A stretch of DNA of 15,934 nt, taken from NCBI GenBank assembly GCA_019428955.1, contig JAHYJF010000051.1:1-15934 (forward strand), written 5' to 3'. This document shows positions 14,540 to 15,934 of this stretch, piece after piece. This stretch comes from Burkholderiaceae bacterium. GTDB taxonomy: Bacteria > Pseudomonadota > Gammaproteobacteria > Burkholderiales > Burkholderiaceae_E. The position numbers and the translations under genes are program-made. How positions within the stretch are numbered: position 1 is the first letter of the stretch; every line of letters starts with the position of its first letter. The notes under the pieces are model-generated. The model worked only from the letters and a program-made list of their open reading frames with translations. It searched no databases and was not told the origin of the DNA.

Positions 14540-15585
14540 CTCACCCCCCGCATCCGGAGGCGTTCGGGCGTGACAAGGCCGCGCACTAGCATCAGGTCGC
14601 GGATGCTGTTGTTGATCGCGCTGACCGGCAGGAAGCCGTCGGCGTTGACCATTTTGGCATAGAACGCCGCCTTCTCGTCGTCGCTGAGCCGGGGAGCATC
14701 CTCGCGCTTGCGCCGCCGCCTGGCTTTCTGCCCCTTGGCGGTCGCGATGGCTACCTGCGCGTCGTGCTGGACCGCACGTTCCATGAACCGGTCGAGGGCT
14801 TTTGGGCCATCCGGCGGCTCGGGATGATCGCGCCGGGTTTCCTTGGCGGTCGCGACGATCCGCTTCTGTGACAGCCCGAGGTCATCGATCCAGCGACGAA
14901 CGTGCGTTCTGGCGGGCCAACCCTGCCACCAGGCGGGCAGGGTGGCGTTGGCGGGAAAGCCCAGCGCCGAGAGCAGTTCTACGAAGAACCGACTAAAATC
15001 GGCATCGCGCGCAGCCGCGTCCTCCTCCTCCTCCTTTACTGGTTCCCTTAAAGGTTCTCTTACAAGGTTAGTGTCCAAATTCTGGACACGGCTTTGCTCA
15101 TTTTCTGGACACGGGTCGGCCTGTTTTCTGGACACGGCTCCGTGTGCGAAATCTGGACACGGCTTTTCGACGGTGGCGCATCCCAACGCGTTGTTTGCGA
15201 ATGGTTCTTCGCCAAGTTGTCCGTGTCCGATATTTGGACACGGCTTTTCCTCTGACGACGCGATTTCCGCTGGGTTTCCGGCCGCTGCCGCGCTGGGCAC
15301 CGGCGTGAACCCCTCCTCGAAGCCGAGGATGTAGCGCGTCGACATCTGGCGCTTCGTGATCGGGTCGATGCGCCGTTCGCGCCGCATCAGACCACATTTT
15401 TCCAGACGGGAGAGATGGTTGTTGAGGCCGGAGCGGCTGACCTGGCAGTCATAGGCCAAGAGCTCCTGCGACGGAAAACAGCCATGCTCGGGGTTGTAAC
15501 GGTCGCAGAGGTGCCAAAGCACGATCTTGGTCGTGCCCTTGATGCTGCGTTGATCGAGGGCCCAGACGGTCGCCTTGTGGCTCAT
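14536..15585 (-). CDS. helix-turn-helix replication-initiator-like protein
   Basis: This encodes 349 residues from the ATG at 15585, with GGAGG 8 nt upstream and an ATGA overlap with the VRR-NUC gene (15582-15585). Residues 1-85 form an HTH_36-like winged helix: 'ALDQRSIKGTTKIVLWHLCDR', CFPSQELLAYDCQVSRS, 'LNNHLSRLEKCGLMRRERR'. This fold is used by phage and plasmid replication proteins. Residues about 100-175 form a low-complexity linker containing a run of acidic residues (EEEEDAAA), whose DNA carries the iterons described separately. Residues about 180-349 form a helical C-terminal domain ending near 'SINNSIRDLMLVRGL'. The layout (N-terminal DNA-binding domain, linker holding the origin, C-terminal helicase-recruiting part) parallels phage lambda O. 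Primary-sequence homology to O is not claimed. A transcription regulator remains possible. Confidence 0.75.
   Translation of the reverse strand: MSHKATVWALDQRSIKGTTKIVLWHLCDRYNPEHGCFPSQELLAYDCQVSRSGLNNHLSRLEKCGLMRRERRIDPITKRQMSTRYILGFEEGFTPVPSAAAAGNPAEIASSEEKPCPNIGHGQLGEEPFANNALGCATVEKPCPDFAHGAVSRKQADPCPENEQSRVQNLDTNLVREPLREPVKEEEEDAAARDADFSRFFVELLSALGFPANATLPAWWQGWPARTHVRRWIDDLGLSQKRIVATAKETRRDHPEPPDGPKALDRFMERAVQHDAQVAIATAKGQKARRRRKREDAPRLSDDEKAAFYAKMVNADGFLPVSAINNSIRDLMLVRGLVTPERLRMRGVR
15071..15243. repeat. five-copy iteron set inside the initiator gene, candidate phage replication origin
   Basis: T(C/T)TGGACACGG occurs at 15081-15091, 15104-15114, 15127-15137, 15152-15162 and 15233-15243. 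The first three start exactly 23 bp apart and the fourth 25 bp on. The outer copies are each half of a dyad: GTGTCCA (15071-15077) facing TGGACAC (15083-15089), and CCGTGTCC (15221-15228) facing GGACACGG (15236-15243). In the gene the copies fall in all three reading frames, so they are conserved as DNA and not as a protein repeat. A relatively A/T-rich stretch (about 15035-15080) adjoins them. Lambda ori, inside gene O, has the same plan. Confidence 0.7.
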
Positions 15586-15934
15586 GGCTGCGCCCTCCGC
15601 GCTGGGCGAACGCGGCTGGTGAAGCCATTGTCTGCCAGCGCGCCCAACGCATCGTCGACCGACCGCACCAGCGCCCAAGCAAAGCCCTGCGCGAGAACCG
15701 CATCGCGGAAGGTCTCCTGCGTCGGGCGCAGCCGTCCTTTCGGTGCTTTCAGCTCGAGGAACAGCACGCGGCCATCACACAGGATCATCAGATCGGCGAA
15801 ACCGGCATGGACGCCCATGCCAACCAGGATCGCCTGACGTTTCGCACCGCGGGGCCCAGCCTCGGTCACCTCGTTGGCGCAGTGATGGATGATGGCAGTG
15901 CGGGGCAGGGCAAAGCGCAGCGCCTGAACCACCG
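15582..15934 (-). CDS. VRR-NUC domain nuclease, 5' end probably outside the window
   Basis: The frame is open to the right edge of the window. A GTG at 15932 gives 116 residues, but a start farther out is likely. The VRR-NUC nuclease core is intact: HHCANE with E21, 'GVHAGFADLMIL' with D47, and 'VLFLELKAPKGRLRPTQ' with E60, K62 and Q72 (numbering from the GTG). This PD-(D/E)XK fold cleaves branched or single-stranded structures. Stand-alone phage copies are thought to process replication or recombination intermediates. It is translationally coupled to the HTH gene (ATGA at 15582-15585). Its single-domain size is normal for phage members and there is no accessory domain. Confidence 0.87.
   Translation of the reverse strand, partial: VVQALRFALPRTAIIHHCANEVTEAGPRGAKRQAILVGMGVHAGFADLMILCDGRVLFLELKAPKGRLRPTQETFRDAVLAQGFAWALVRSVDDALGALADNGFTSRVRPARRAQP

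Overview
The window looks like GC-rich alphaproteobacterial DNA, most likely Rhodobacterales. The clues are the DUF3489 gene at the left edge, the DUF7220-like small membrane protein, and the paired ParB-domain/DNA methyltransferase genes. I read it as part of a prophage or similar integrated element that carries a DNA-targeting defense cassette. The taxonomic placement is inference from gene types and base composition.

Layout. Left edge (2-253, +): a DUF3489 protein, closed by a strong hairpin (270-299). Left phage block (302-3882, all minus): ParB-methyltransferase 1, ParB-methyltransferase 2, a MerR-like HTH protein, a DUF7220-like membrane protein and a small hypothetical protein. Every junction in this block is a 4-nt ATGA/GTGA overlap. 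A 468-bp non-coding gap (3883-4350) follows. It holds a minus-strand terminator-like hairpin and a striking array of TGG(C/A)TTCC repeats. Central cassette (4351-13806): reading in the direction of transcription (minus), a cytosine-C5 methyltransferase, a MutL/MORC-type GHKL ATPase, a Z1-domain helicase-like ATPase, a DUF4420 PD-(D/E)XK protein and an AIPR-family protein. A Vsr mismatch endonuclease lies divergently (+) from the methyltransferase. Right phage block (13877 to the right edge, minus): a VRR-NUC nuclease, an HTH_36-type replication-initiator-like protein and a 220-residue unassigned protein, again joined by ATGA overlaps.

How the genes probably work together. The cassette fits a restriction-modification-like defense module. 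The C5 methyltransferase would mark self DNA. The GHKL and Z1 ATPases would sense or remodel DNA. DUF4420, and possibly AIPR, would supply effector activity. Vsr would repair the T:G mismatches that arise when 5-methylcytosine deaminates. The family combination is known from comparative genomics of MutL/MORC-type ATPases in restriction-modification operons, so the gene set itself is not new. Its mechanism and the division of labour are, as far as I know, poorly defined.

The two minus-strand phage blocks look like one early/replication operon interrupted by the cassette. Inside the HTH gene of the right block are five short iterons in all three reading frames, next to a relatively A/T-rich stretch. 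This is the arrangement expected of a lambda-O-like replication origin embedded in its initiator gene. I consider this and the repeat array in front of the methyltransferase operon the two best undescribed signals in the window.
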